A stretch of 63,797 nt of DNA from an uncultured Elusimicrobiales bacterium. Its GTDB lineage: Bacteria; Elusimicrobiota; Elusimicrobia; Elusimicrobiales; Elusimicrobiaceae. This document shows positions 15,887 through 24,160 of the stretch, in pieces; within the stretch, counting starts at the first letter, position 1, and each line of letters begins with the position of its first letter. Location of the stretch: contig CALVFE010000003.1 of the NCBI GenBank assembly GCA_944326765.1, positions 1 through 63,797 on the forward strand. The letters are read 5' to 3'. A program made the position numbers and the translations under genes. The notes under the pieces are model-generated. The model ran no database searches. It was given only the letters and a program-made list of their open reading frames with translations, and was not told where the DNA came from.

Positions 15887-18781
15887 TTACTGTTCCGATC
15901 CCAAAGACGATGAATTATCCGCAGTGTCCGAAACAATTCTGTCGGCCACTTGTTCAGTAAATGTCAGGCGGTCGCGGTGAATCAGTCCGGCCAACGCGGG
16001 CACTTCCTTGCGAATGTAGTATTGAACTTTGAAATACGGTTTCCAACCTTTAAAACGCAGGCGGTAAATTTTCTTGATTGGATAAAAATCCGGCGTAAAC
16101 AACGTCAAATAACCGGCCAATCCGCCGCCGTCTAAATACTCGGGTTTATCTTGTTCATATCCCTTCAGCCGCGCCCGCGGATAAAGCGTTGCTTTTAAAT
16201 GAGGCACCTTCGGCAAGGCGGCTTCCGCCTGACGCACCCCCAACAAATCGCGTGTGGGATCCAGTCCGTCTCCCACCATCGTACCGGCGCGCACTTGATC
16301 GAGATTGGGTTCTTTTAAATCTTTTAAATATGGCACCGATTTCAATTTCAGCACCCGTGGTTTTAAGGACGGGAAGTCAAAAGTAACCACCGGCACATTA
16401 AAGAAACGAACCAAATCGAAACGGTTAACAGTAGAAGTTCCATCGTAGCCTTCCCGCACCCGTCCCATATAGCCACCATCGGAAAAAGACATTTGACATA
16501 CGCCGCCCACCTTATCAAAGTTATTAATTTTCACTGTCATCGAAGAAGGAGTGGCGTCCTCCAACAGGGCGGGCGAAATTCCTTTGGTATATTCTTGTTC
16601 ACTGGTACGAACGGCCGCCCCAAAGGATTTTTTATACTGGGAGGCCATCACTTCCCCAAATTGTTCCAGCGTTAAATAATCTGATTCTTTCCCCAAAAAC
16701 AACCAGTTTTGAACATGATCCACCCACGAAGAACGCGGGCGCGTATTTTGATTGATAAACTCAACGGCCGCCAAATTGCGGCGCTCATTTTCTAAAGCAA
16801 CCCATTTGTCGCTATTTAAGAAGAACTCCGGCATACGTCCTTCTTTAAAGAAAGCGGTCGTACGCGTTTGAGTAAAATATTCTTTCAAACTGATTGTTTT
16901 TCCATCAGAAAGGGCAACCGGTCTTCTCCACAAGTCATTAATTAAAGCCCTGTCCGCCCGCAGACCGCGTTTACGGATTTCGCCCACCAGTTCTTTCCAG
17001 TTATGCCGCAATCCCGCAGTCATTTGCGGATCGTTGGTGTAACGGAAACCTTGCTTAAAGCTGTAATCCGCCATAGAAGCAGCCAGGTCTTTCAATTCCA
17101 CATTATGCGTGTAAATAGAACCGTCTTCTTCGGCCAGTTCAATAAAACGTTTTACATTAGCGTTAAATTTATTTTTATAATATCCGGCAGGCAGACGTTT
17201 AGTGCCCGAAATCAAACGGTCGTCATACATAAAATCAGGCAGGCGGCCGGTTTGGCGAATGGGATTTAAAATAACTTTTTCCGCTTCTTCCAACGACATA
17301 TAATACAGATATTCCATCACGTTATTGGCCTTTGCCGCCGACATTCCTTCAATGGCCTCCACCTGATCCCGCGGGTGGAAATAACCGTTTTTAAAATACT
17401 CCAACCAATCGCGAATAATTCCCTCTTCATCTTCCAATCCGGAAGGATACTGCCGGCTCATCAACCCGGTACGCGGCGCATGGGTAAGCACCGGTACGAC
17501 CGGGTTATAAGAACCGTCGGCAGCGGAAACAAAGTCCGAATCTGTTTTTTTAGAAGAAGAAAACCATTTTTTTACACGGCCGATCCAATCCAAAACAGGC
17601 AGTCCGGAATATACAACGCCGGAAGAAGGAATTGCCGAACGCGTGAAGAATCCGTAAGTTGCCTTATTGGATACCGCCTGCTGGCCGGGGGTGGTCAGTT
17701 CGGCAGAAATATCCGCCACTTGCAGCGATTCTTTTACAGGCGGAATAAAGACAGGAATGGGATTTACCGGCGCCGCCGGCTGCGCAGCGGTTTCTTGGAC
17801 TGGGGCAGACGCAGTGAAATGAACAGATCTCCGCAACCAATCCTGCGTAGCCTGGGCGGAAAAATCCAACTGATGGACATTAAGACGGCAGGAAAGGGAT
17901 AAAGCTTTCTCTAAGGGAGTCCAATCTGTTTTACCGGATACAGCGACGGCTTGCGGCAGCTGTACCGGTATTTCTTTTTGAAGAATAAAATCCGCCAGTC
18001 CGGCAGAGGCCTCCGTCCAACCGGCTTGCTGGAATAATAACTCCAGCCAATCATAGGCCTGCAGCTGCAACAAGGCACGCGCCGCCGCCGTAAAAATAAC
18101 GGGTTCCAATACGGTTTTCGAAGCGGATCGATAGGTAGTAAGGATTAAAGGCGCATCTTGCGTGTTGCCATAAAAGCCAATACCGGCCAAATCCGCCAAC
18201 ACCTGACCGGCTTGCAACAGCTGTTTTGGATCGGCCTGAGAAAAAGCCGCCGGAGAAGGGATATCCGTCAGGTCAGTCAAAAAGTCTTGTTTTTGTCCCA
18301 GATCCAATCGATAAGTCTTAATGGCCTGCGCGGCTTGTTCGGGCGAAACCGGAACCTTTCGTTCCAGCGTGAGCGTTAAAAATTCATTTTGCAGCAAGGC
18401 AGTTCTGGCTGGTTTGTCCGTAACCGCAAAAATGGTGCGCAGCAGTTCTTTATTCTGATCGCCGCGCTCCACCGCCCGCCGAATCCATTCAGCCGGTGAT
18501 TTTAGTCCGCTTTGCCGAATGCTTTGTTCCAATATGTTTTTCTGCAAGGCGACCCTATCCACCGAGACGGCCGCTGCAGGAAGTTGGCCGGCCGCCGCCG
18601 AAACAGACGGGACACGCATTCCCGCCGCGGCGCGTAATCCACCGGCCGCCAAGCCTGTCGATACATTCTTAGTTCCCCGCTCCATTATTTTTACCGCTTT
18701 GGCTGCTTGTTTTACGGGCAATTGTGCCAGCACGGGAGTACAAACTAAAAATCCGGCGAATACAGCTAAAAATCTTTTCAT
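15887..18781 (-). CDS. Large secreted protein of unknown function
   Basis: A 964-residue protein I do not recognise. MKRFLAVFAGFLVCTPVLAQ is a clear signal peptide, so it is exported. After it come an Ala-rich low-complexity segment (about 25-75), a helical region (about 80-320), a Pro-rich linker (about 330-360, PAAPVNPIPVFIPPVKE), and a long C-terminal region (about 430-950) rich in Tyr, Arg and Lys with no repeat or catalytic motif that I can name. There is no lipobox, no membrane anchor after the signal peptide and only a few cysteines. It has its own terminator and stands alone. Possible roles are periplasmic or surface structure; nothing in the neighbours (Mrp, aminotransferase) points to a job. 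Confidence 0.75.
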   Translation of the reverse strand: MKRFLAVFAGFLVCTPVLAQLPVKQAAKAVKIMERGTKNVSTGLAAGGLRAAAGMRVPSVSAAAGQLPAAAVSVDRVALQKNILEQSIRQSGLKSPAEWIRRAVERGDQNKELLRTIFAVTDKPARTALLQNEFLTLTLERKVPVSPEQAAQAIKTYRLDLGQKQDFLTDLTDIPSPAAFSQADPKQLLQAGQVLADLAGIGFYGNTQDAPLILTTYRSASKTVLEPVIFTAAARALLQLQAYDWLELLFQQAGWTEASAGLADFILQKEIPVQLPQAVAVSGKTDWTPLEKALSLSCRLNVHQLDFSAQATQDWLRRSVHFTASAPVQETAAQPAAPVNPIPVFIPPVKESLQVADISAELTTPGQQAVSNKATYGFFTRSAIPSSGVVYSGLPVLDWIGRVKKWFSSSKKTDSDFVSAADGSYNPVVPVLTHAPRTGLMSRQYPSGLEDEEGIIRDWLEYFKNGYFHPRDQVEAIEGMSAAKANNVMEYLYYMSLEEAEKVILNPIRQTGRLPDFMYDDRLISGTKRLPAGYYKNKFNANVKRFIELAEEDGSIYTHNVELKDLAASMADYSFKQGFRYTNDPQMTAGLRHNWKELVGEIRKRGLRADRALINDLWRRPVALSDGKTISLKEYFTQTRTTAFFKEGRMPEFFLNSDKWVALENERRNLAAVEFINQNTRPRSSWVDHVQNWLFLGKESDYLTLEQFGEVMASQYKKSFGAAVRTSEQEYTKGISPALLEDATPSSMTVKINNFDKVGGVCQMSFSDGGYMGRVREGYDGTSTVNRFDLVRFFNVPVVTFDFPSLKPRVLKLKSVPYLKDLKEPNLDQVRAGTMVGDGLDPTRDLLGVRQAEAALPKVPHLKATLYPRARLKGYEQDKPEYLDGGGLAGYLTLFTPDFYPIKKIYRLRFKGWKPYFKVQYYIRKEVPALAGLIHRDRLTFTEQVADRIVSDTADNSSSLGSEQ

Positions 18782-18907
18782 AAAATCGTCCTGTTTATCT
18801 TGTTTATAAGATCCCTTATCTTAATTATGTGATATCCCGGCCATATAAACAAGGGCCATTTGCCCCAGAAAAAAAGGGCCAATGGTCCTAGGAAAAATAT
18901 GGGTCTT

Positions 18908-19735
18908 TTACAGAGAAACCAATTTGTCTGTCAGCGGTTCAACGGCCTCCTCCCGCACAAATTCGATACGCCCTTCATCAGCCGCCTGCGCCACAGCCGG
19001 ATTTAACGGCACCCGCATTACGGGAGAGATGTTAAACTCTTTGCCCATTTCTTCGGCGCGGCTTTTGCCGAAAAGTGAAATTTCTTTCCCGCAGTCGGGG
19101 CATTTTAAATAACTCATATTTTCCACCAATCCCAACACGGGCACATTCATCATCTGCGCCATTTTGACGGCCTTTCCCACAATCATCTGTACCAGTTCCT
19201 GCGGAGAAGATACAATTACAATTCCGTCCACGGGCAGCGATTGAAATACCGTCAAGGTTACATCTCCCGTGCCGGGCGGCATATCAATAAACAGATAATC
19301 CACGTCTTCCCAAATAACGTCCGTCCAGAACTGGCGTACCGTTCCCGTAATCAGCGCTCCGCGCCAGATAACGGGATCGGTTTCTTTTTCCAACAGTAGA
19401 TTCAAAGACATTACCTGTATGCCTTCTTGGCTTTTAACGGGATAAATCCCGTCTTGGTCGCCGGTAGCTCGTTCGTGGATGCCGAACATTTTGGGAATAG
19501 AAGGGCCGGTGATATCGGCGTCTAAGATCCCGCAGGAATACCCGCGCCGCGTCATTTCCACCGCCAACAAGCTGGTAACGAAGGATTTTCCCACCCCGCC
19601 TTTTCCGCTCACCACGCCGATTACGTGTTTAATGCGGCTGCGCAAGTGCGGTTTGTCTTTAGGCATTTCGCCCGGTTTGCGGCTGGAGCAGTTGGCGCTG
19701 CAGGAGCCGCAATCGTGATTACAATTTTCGCTCAT
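18908..19735 (-). CDS. Mrp/NBP35-type iron-sulfur carrier ATPase
   Basis: A 275-residue P-loop ATPase that carries or assembles iron-sulfur clusters in the cytoplasm. The N-terminus CNHDCGSCSANC is the NBP35-like four-cysteine cluster motif. The deviant Walker A is GVVSGKGGVGKS, with DADITGPSIPKMFG and DMPPGTGDVTLTV typical of Mrp. A second CPDC pair (about 215) bridges the dimer cluster in the family. The DUF59 domain of long Mrp proteins is absent. The ATG has GAGG about 10 bases upstream. Confidence 0.93.
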   Translation of the reverse strand: MSENCNHDCGSCSANCSSRKPGEMPKDKPHLRSRIKHVIGVVSGKGGVGKSFVTSLLAVEMTRRGYSCGILDADITGPSIPKMFGIHERATGDQDGIYPVKSQEGIQVMSLNLLLEKETDPVIWRGALITGTVRQFWTDVIWEDVDYLFIDMPPGTGDVTLTVFQSLPVDGIVIVSSPQELVQMIVGKAVKMAQMMNVPVLGLVENMSYLKCPDCGKEISLFGKSRAEEMGKEFNISPVMRVPLNPAVAQAADEGRIEFVREEAVEPLTDKLVSL

Positions 19736-20171
19736 AATAAAACCTCTATTTGATTTCGTTAAAACTTTCGTCCGTCAATGCTTCTATCAAAAATTATCGT
19801 CGGGCAAACGGCACATTCTGGCCTAGACGCCGCCTTATATTGGGTGCCGGTTCCTTTCTAAAAATAAAACCGGTGCGGCAATTTAAAATACCGTCCGTGG
19901 CAAGCATTTTTTACGGGGCATTTTGTTTTGCCCGTCTGCACTACCGCAAGCGCGCCCCCCAGCGGCACCGTTCCGCGTTCAAATCGCCGCCATATTTCCC
20001 CAACATTTATCACGGGTGTATTTATCTCCGCAGCGGCCGCAAAGGGGTACCGTCCAGGCGGGTAAAGAGGCGTGAAAGAAAGACAAAAAATCTTTTTGAA
20101 AGAAGACGTTACAAGTATGTTTTTGATGCATATTTTTATTATACTAAATGCTATTTCTCCGGTTGAAAAGC
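19736..20171. other. Intergenic stretch without a confident gene
   Basis: About 435 bases between Mrp (minus strand) and the first hydrolase (plus strand). A 138-codon plus-strand frame exists (19750-20166) but has basic, irregular composition, no ribosome-binding site and no family motif, so I do not call it. The 3' half is GC-rich, the 5' half AT-rich. Confidence 0.35.
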
Positions 20172-20177
20172 TATAAT
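20172..20177 (+). promoter_or_regulatory. -10 box TATAAT six bases before the hydrolase ATG
   Basis: TATAAT at 20172-20177, then ATAAGT, then the ATG at 20184. RNA starting seven bases after the -10 box would begin at the start codon, a leaderless arrangement. No good -35 is seen. Confidence 0.5.
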
Positions 20178-20183
20178 ATAAGT

Positions 20184-21005
20184 ATGATTTATCTGCTTGC
20201 AGCGGTCATTTTGGCGGGGGTATGGTATGGATTGTCCCGTTTGGGGGCGCATATTATTTTTCGCCCGCAGAAAAAACGCTGGCCGCTTCGGCTGGCTTTT
20301 GAAAACGCCGCCTTTGACGCAGCCGACGGCAAAAAAATTACCGGCGTGTATCTGCCCGCCCGAGAAGGACGGCCGACCCTGCTTTTTTTTCACGGGAGGG
20401 GCGGGAATGTTTCTCATTTTGAAAAATTTGCCCAAGCTTACGCTCCCCTAGGATACGGAATTTTTATGTTTGACTACCGCGGTTTTGGGCTTTCCAAAGG
20501 GCGCCCCTCCCAAAAAACTTTTTTTGAAGATTCTTTAAGCGCCGTTCGTTATCTGATGAATGTGAAAAAAATCCGGCCGCAAGAACTGGTGCTCTACGGT
20601 CATTCTTTGGGCAATGCACCGGCATTATTTAGTGCGGCCGCCTTGGAAAAATTCCCTTTTAAAGCGCTTATTTTGCAGAGTCCTTTTTTAAGCACCCCGG
20701 ATATGGCCGTATGCCTAAGAACACATGCCTACCGACCCGCTTCCTTTTTTTACCGGCTCACGGCCGCGCTGGTAACGCCTTTTCTGTACTTTAACCGTTT
20801 CGACAATACTCATGCAGCCCAACGGATAAAACTGCCGGTTTTGGTATGCATGAGCCGCACCGATACAACCATTCCGTGGCGTATGAGTGCCCGATTGGCC
20901 GATTATATTCCACACGCCCGACGGGCTCTTTGCAAACAGGGCGGGCACGATGATTTCGACTGGGCAGCGCCTGCCGTACACAAATTTATTAAAAAGCTTT
21001 CTTAA
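20184..21005 (+). CDS. Membrane-anchored alpha/beta hydrolase (ABHD13/YfhR-like)
   Basis: A 273-residue serine hydrolase with an N-terminal membrane anchor (residues 1-18, MIYLLAAVILAGVWYGL). The oxyanion strand is LLFFHGRGGN. The nucleophile is Ser141 in GHSLG, the acid is probably Asp227 in SRTDTTIPW and the base His255 in GGHDD, so the triad is complete. Substrates of this family are unsettled; it may be an esterase or lipase-like enzyme facing the periplasm or the cytoplasmic membrane surface. No Shine-Dalgarno is visible; a TATAAT lies six bases upstream. It is followed 43 bases later by a paralogue with the same architecture. Confidence 0.85.
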   Translation: MIYLLAAVILAGVWYGLSRLGAHIIFRPQKKRWPLRLAFENAAFDAADGKKITGVYLPAREGRPTLLFFHGRGGNVSHFEKFAQAYAPLGYGIFMFDYRGFGLSKGRPSQKTFFEDSLSAVRYLMNVKKIRPQELVLYGHSLGNAPALFSAAALEKFPFKALILQSPFLSTPDMAVCLRTHAYRPASFFYRLTAALVTPFLYFNRFDNTHAAQRIKLPVLVCMSRTDTTIPWRMSARLADYIPHARRALCKQGGHDDFDWAAPAVHKFIKKLS

Positions 21006-21048
21006 AATCTGTTTTTTTGTTACTATAAAAGAGGAGATTTCTCTTTAT

Positions 21049-21909
21049 ATGCGCAGATACATTCCTTTTTTATTGCTGTTGATTTTATTGTGGGCATGGG
21101 CGATATTTTTGGACAGAGCCACCGATCATTTTGTTTTCGAACCCTCCAAACAAGTTTATTCTTTGCAAGAGCCTTTTGAAGAAATAGTATTTACCAACCG
21201 AACCGGGCAGGAAATTCACGCCATCTATCAACCGGCGGAAGAAGGAAAACCGACCATCTTATTTTTTCACGGCAGCAAATATAACATATACAGTTTTCAA
21301 GATTTTATTCTGCCCTATGCCAAAAAAGGATATGGCATTTACCTGTTTGACTACCGCGGATATGGAAAAAGCGAAGGCCGTCCTTCCGAAAAAAATATGT
21401 ATGAAGACGCCAGCGCCGCGTTGTTTAACTTAATACTCAAACAACATGTTTTGCCCCAAGATATTATTTTATGGGGTTTTGCGTTGGGAACATCTCCTGC
21501 TTTATACATAGCCTCCAAATATAACAAACTGCCTTTTAGGGGAGTCATTTTACAAAGTCCGTTTACCAATATGGCGGATATGGGATTTTATATGTTAGCC
21601 CAAAGATATGACGGCACCCCGGCCGCGACGGTTTTGCCTATTTTTCTGCGACCGATTCTGTGGAACAAAGACTTCGACAACACCCGCATGATCGGCCATG
21701 TTCGTGCGCCGATCCTCATTGGTTTTTCCCGGTTGGACCGTACCATTCCTTGGACAATGAGCCGGGCGCTGGCAGCCAAATCTCCGCGCGGAACGAGGCA
21801 ATTTTTCTCTCCGACCGGAGTCCATCACAGTTCCGAATGGATGGAAGCGGAAGTCTTGGATTTCTTCAAGCAAATAGATTCCGCTTCTTCCGCTGATTCC
21901 GTTAAATAG
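21049..21909 (+). CDS. Alpha/beta hydrolase paralogue with Ala in place of the nucleophile
   Basis: A 286-residue paralogue of the preceding protein, with the same N-terminal anchor (residues 1-20) and the same sequence path: ILFFHGSKYN, LFDYRGYGKSEGRPSEK, ILQSPF, NTRMIGHVRAPIL. The nucleophile elbow reads GFALG instead of GHSLG, so Ser is replaced by Ala145 (codon GCG at 21481-21483). Asp230 (SRLDRTIPW) and His259/260 remain. A hydrolase of this family without its serine should be inactive, so this is probably a pseudoenzyme acting as a binding or regulatory partner. GAGGAG precedes the ATG at 21049; an in-frame upstream extension overlaps the first gene and lacks a ribosome-binding site. 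The frame is intact, which argues against simple decay. Confidence 0.85.
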   Translation: MRRYIPFLLLLILLWAWAIFLDRATDHFVFEPSKQVYSLQEPFEEIVFTNRTGQEIHAIYQPAEEGKPTILFFHGSKYNIYSFQDFILPYAKKGYGIYLFDYRGYGKSEGRPSEKNMYEDASAALFNLILKQHVLPQDIILWGFALGTSPALYIASKYNKLPFRGVILQSPFTNMADMGFYMLAQRYDGTPAATVLPIFLRPILWNKDFDNTRMIGHVRAPILIGFSRLDRTIPWTMSRALAAKSPRGTRQFFSPTGVHHSSEWMEAEVLDFFKQIDSASSADSVK

Positions 21910-22016
21910 TTTTTCACACTGCCTGTTTTGTGTTCTCGCCTGTATAGGCAAGGCACGGAGAAGTTTTGTATAATAGATACGGTATCTGATGCCCGCCACT
22001 CGGCGAAGGTATAAGT

Positions 22017-22101
22017 GGAGAGGTGTGTGAGTGGTTGAAACAGCAGGTCTCGAAAACCTGTAAACCGCAAGGTTTCGAGGGTTCAAATCCCTCCCTCTCC
22101 G
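22017..22101 (+). tRNA. tRNA-Ser(CGA)
   Basis: An 85-nt class II tRNA: acceptor GGAGAGG (22017-22023) with CCTCTCC (22094-22100), anticodon stem CAGGT/ACCTG with loop CTCGAAA giving CGA (reads UCG), a long variable arm and T-loop GTTCAAATC. The discriminator is G and CCA is not encoded. A TATAAT-type box (TGTATAAT near 21966-21973) lies about 45 bases upstream. Confidence 0.95.
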
Positions 22102-22113
22102 TAGAATTTAAAG

Positions 22114-22136
22114 ACCCCGCGTTATGCGGGGTTTTA
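22114..22136 (+). terminator. Terminator after tRNA-Ser
   Basis: ACCCCGC (22114-22120) pairs with GCGGGGT (22126-22132), followed by T residues. Confidence 0.8.
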
Positions 22137-22153
22137 AATTGTAGGGAGTTGGA

Positions 22154-22239
22154 GCGGCATAAACTGCTTTATGCCGCGTAGGGATTTGAAAGCCGGAGCG
22201 ATGTTTTGGTTTGCGTCTGCCAAGTCGCAAGGCCAAAAC
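22154..22239. other. Two strong consecutive hairpins between tRNA-Ser and lemA
   Basis: Hairpin 1: GCGGCATAAA (22154-22163) with TTTATGCCGC (22168-22177), ten perfect pairs and a 4-nt loop. Hairpin 2: GTTTTGGTTTGCG (22203-22215) with CGCAAG-G-CCAAAAC (22226-22239), about 13 pairs with one bulge. No ORF covers them and they lie after the tRNA terminator. A structured RNA or an intergenic repeat are both possible. Confidence 0.45.
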
Positions 22240-22343
22240 CGCGAGGCCGGACTGCAGGAATTTTCCGTCAAACTTTTTGGATATCATTTTGATATTATTG
22301 TTATAATACTTGTCACAAAATTCTGCAAATTAGGAGAAATAAA

Positions 22344-22967
22344 ATGAGCAAAGTGGTTCATCGCCCCGTATTATAGGCGGGAATTTGTGTTTCCGCAATT
22401 TTAGTTTTAGTCATCGGTGGTTTAACTTATTACACTATCCGCTGCGTCAACCGTTTTGTGGTTTTAGATGAAAATGTTATAGCAGCGTGGTCTCAAGTTG
22501 AAAATCAATACCAACGCCGGGCAGATTTAATCCCCAATCTGGTAAGTACTGTTAAGGGATATGCTGCCCATGAACAGGATACTTTGGAAGCCGTCATCAA
22601 AGCCCGCCAACAAACTGCGCAATATAATTTGTCAGCCCAAGATCTAACCAATCCGCAGGCCATGCAGCAGTTTGAGCAAGCTCAGCAATCCCTCACAGGG
22701 GCGCTGAGCCGAATGCTCTTAGTAGTGGAACGCTATCCCGAACTGAAAGCGAATCAAAACTTTTTGGCTTTACAAAGTCAATTGGAAGGAACGGAAAATC
22801 GTATTGCCGTCGCCAGAAAAGATTACATTGAGGCGGTGTTCTCCTTAAATTCCGGACTGCGCCAATTCCCGGCGGGCTGGTTAGCACGCACCTTTGGTCA
22901 TATTCAAACGAAAGCATCTTTCTCGGCTAATCCGCAGGCGGATCAAGTACCGGAGGTAGCTTTCTAA
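22344..22967 (+). pseudogene. lemA: LemA family protein gene interrupted by an in-frame TAG at codon 11
   Basis: The frame starts at ATG 22344, with AGGAG seven bases upstream, and reads MSKVVHRPVL, then TAG (22374-22376). It continues in the same frame with AGICVSAILVLVIGGLTYY, the single membrane anchor expected of LemA, and the LemA domain: AAWSQVENQYQRRADLIPNL, VSTVKGYAAHEQ and LLVVERYPELKANQNFLAL. Apart from the TAG it is full length (207 codons). No other frame disruption is seen, and the partner TPM-domain gene follows 16 bases later, as LemA and TPM genes often do. Either the gene is recently inactivated, or translation restarts at GTG 22458, giving an anchor-less cytoplasmic form, or TAG is read through. 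A sequencing or assembly error must also be excluded. Confidence 0.8.
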
Positions 22968-22983
22968 AACAAACAGGGATATT

Positions 22984-23742
22984 ATGTTTCGATTGCTGCT
23001 TTGTACTTTGTGCTTTATTCTGCCCATAACGGGGTTTGCCGGGGAATTAACATTCCCGCGGCATACCTCGCCGGTAACAGACGAAACCCGCTTGTTAGAT
23101 GTACAAACGAAAAGGGAATTATCCCAAGTATTGGCTTCTATCGAAAACTTTCAGGTAGAAATTGCCGTTCTTTCCTCCACCCGGCAAACGGATATTGCCA
23201 AATATGGATATCAATTGGGGCGCCATTGGGGAATTGGAGAAAAAGGAATAGACAACGGAATCCTTCTCATGATCGTTCCGTTCCAACATGAAGTACGCTT
23301 GGAAACCGGTTACGGAGCCGAGGGCGTTCTGACAGACGCACAAGCCCGATTGCTACTCGAAAACCAAGCCGTTCCTTATTTTCGCAAAGGCGAAATAAAA
23401 GAAGGGATTTTAAACACCGTCAAACATCTGGCCGCCCTGTTGGAAGATAGATCCGTATCCGGGCGGATTGACTCACAAACGCCGTCCGCACTCTCCCTAC
23501 TGAAGCAAGAGCCGCCCGAAAAGAATTTCCTGACGGTGGGAGGCCTTCTTCTCGCTTTGGCGGTCGCTATTTTAATTTGTTGGCTTTTTTGGGAAAAAAC
23601 CAGAAACCTCCCGGCCAGAAAAGAAGATATTATATTGCCTTCCCGTGATTCTCGTATGCCCCGCTCAAACCAGACTTCCTTGCCCTCCAACCCCAAAGGC
23701 AGCGGGAGTTTTGGCGGCGGCGGAGCGGGTACAAAATGGTAA
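22984..23742 (+). CDS. TPM-domain membrane protein (YgcG family)
   Basis: A 252-residue protein with a signal peptide (1-19, MFRLLLCTLCFILPITGFA), a periplasmic TPM domain (about 25-150; LLDVQTKRELSQVLASIE, DNGILLMIVPFQHEVRLETG, GYGAEGVLTDAQA), one membrane segment (about 185-205) and a short cytoplasmic tail ending GSGSFGGGGAGTKW, the Gly/Ser-rich ending usual in this family. TPM proteins are proposed to help photosystem or envelope protein turnover; the bacterial function is not settled. It has an AGGG site and is co-transcribed with the interrupted lemA gene. Confidence 0.85.
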   Translation: MFRLLLCTLCFILPITGFAGELTFPRHTSPVTDETRLLDVQTKRELSQVLASIENFQVEIAVLSSTRQTDIAKYGYQLGRHWGIGEKGIDNGILLMIVPFQHEVRLETGYGAEGVLTDAQARLLLENQAVPYFRKGEIKEGILNTVKHLAALLEDRSVSGRIDSQTPSALSLLKQEPPEKNFLTVGGLLLALAVAILICWLFWEKTRNLPARKEDIILPSRDSRMPRSNQTSLPSNPKGSGSFGGGGAGTKW

Positions 23743-23779
23743 CCCGATAAATTCTTTTTGTAAACTTCTATTGCCAGCT

Positions 23780-23808
23780 AATCCCCCTTTTCTGCAAGGG
23801 GGATTTTA
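23780..23808 (+). terminator. Terminator after the lemA-TPM operon
   Basis: AATCCCCCTT (23780-23789) pairs with AAGGGGGATT (23796-23805), followed by T. The convergent DUF4491 gene ends inside the T run. Confidence 0.8.
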
Positions 23809-24117
23809 TGAAACGGTTTTATTTTTTTCGTTTGTTTTTCGCTTGGGATTTTGAGGAAACCACCCTTTTTTCACGCGTTCCTCTTGTTCAAACAACTCCA
23901 GAATGCTCCACCAACAGGTAAAACCCGTTACCGCAAGGGCGCAGGCGAGTATTTGCCCCGGCATAAAGAACGCCCAAAGCAAAAAACAAAAACCAGCGGC
24001 TAAAAATACCGGCCAAATTTTTTTGGAAAAATAATACTCGGCCTTTATAACAATCGGATGAAACAACCCGATAATCAAAAAAGCCGACGCCCCCACCACA
24101 ATACTTTGCCAATTCAT
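23806..24117 (-). CDS. DUF4491 family small membrane protein
   Basis: A 103-residue protein with about three hydrophobic helices: SIVVGASAFLIIGLFHPIVI, WPVFLAAGFCFLLWAFFM and a third that leads into WWSILELFEQEERVKKGWFP. The last segment and the basic tail NPKRK are the DUF4491 signature. The function of the family is unknown. The ATG at 24117 has AAAGGAG seven bases upstream; longer in-frame starts cross the fmt promoter and are rejected. It is divergent from fmt, with only 43 bases between the starts. Confidence 0.8.
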   Translation of the reverse strand: MNWQSIVVGASAFLIIGLFHPIVIKAEYYFSKKIWPVFLAAGFCFLLWAFFMPGQILACALAVTGFTCWWSILELFEQEERVKKGWFPQNPKRKTNEKNKTVS

Positions 24118-24127
24118 ATTCGCTCCT

Positions 24128-24155
24128 TTGTGCAAACCAAATTTGTTAATATTAT
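24128..24155 (+). promoter_or_regulatory. Predicted promoter of fmt with a near-leaderless start
   Basis: TTGTGC (24128-24133), a 16-base spacer, TATTAT (24150-24155), then five bases to the fmt ATG. The mRNA would have almost no leader, and no Shine-Dalgarno is present. Confidence 0.5.
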
Positions 24156-24160
24156 TATAT

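Noticed and set aside
19750..20166. Plus-strand frame of 138 codons between mrp and the first hydrolase
   Set aside because: Basic, irregular composition, no ribosome-binding site, no motif, and its end overlaps the promoter of the hydrolase.
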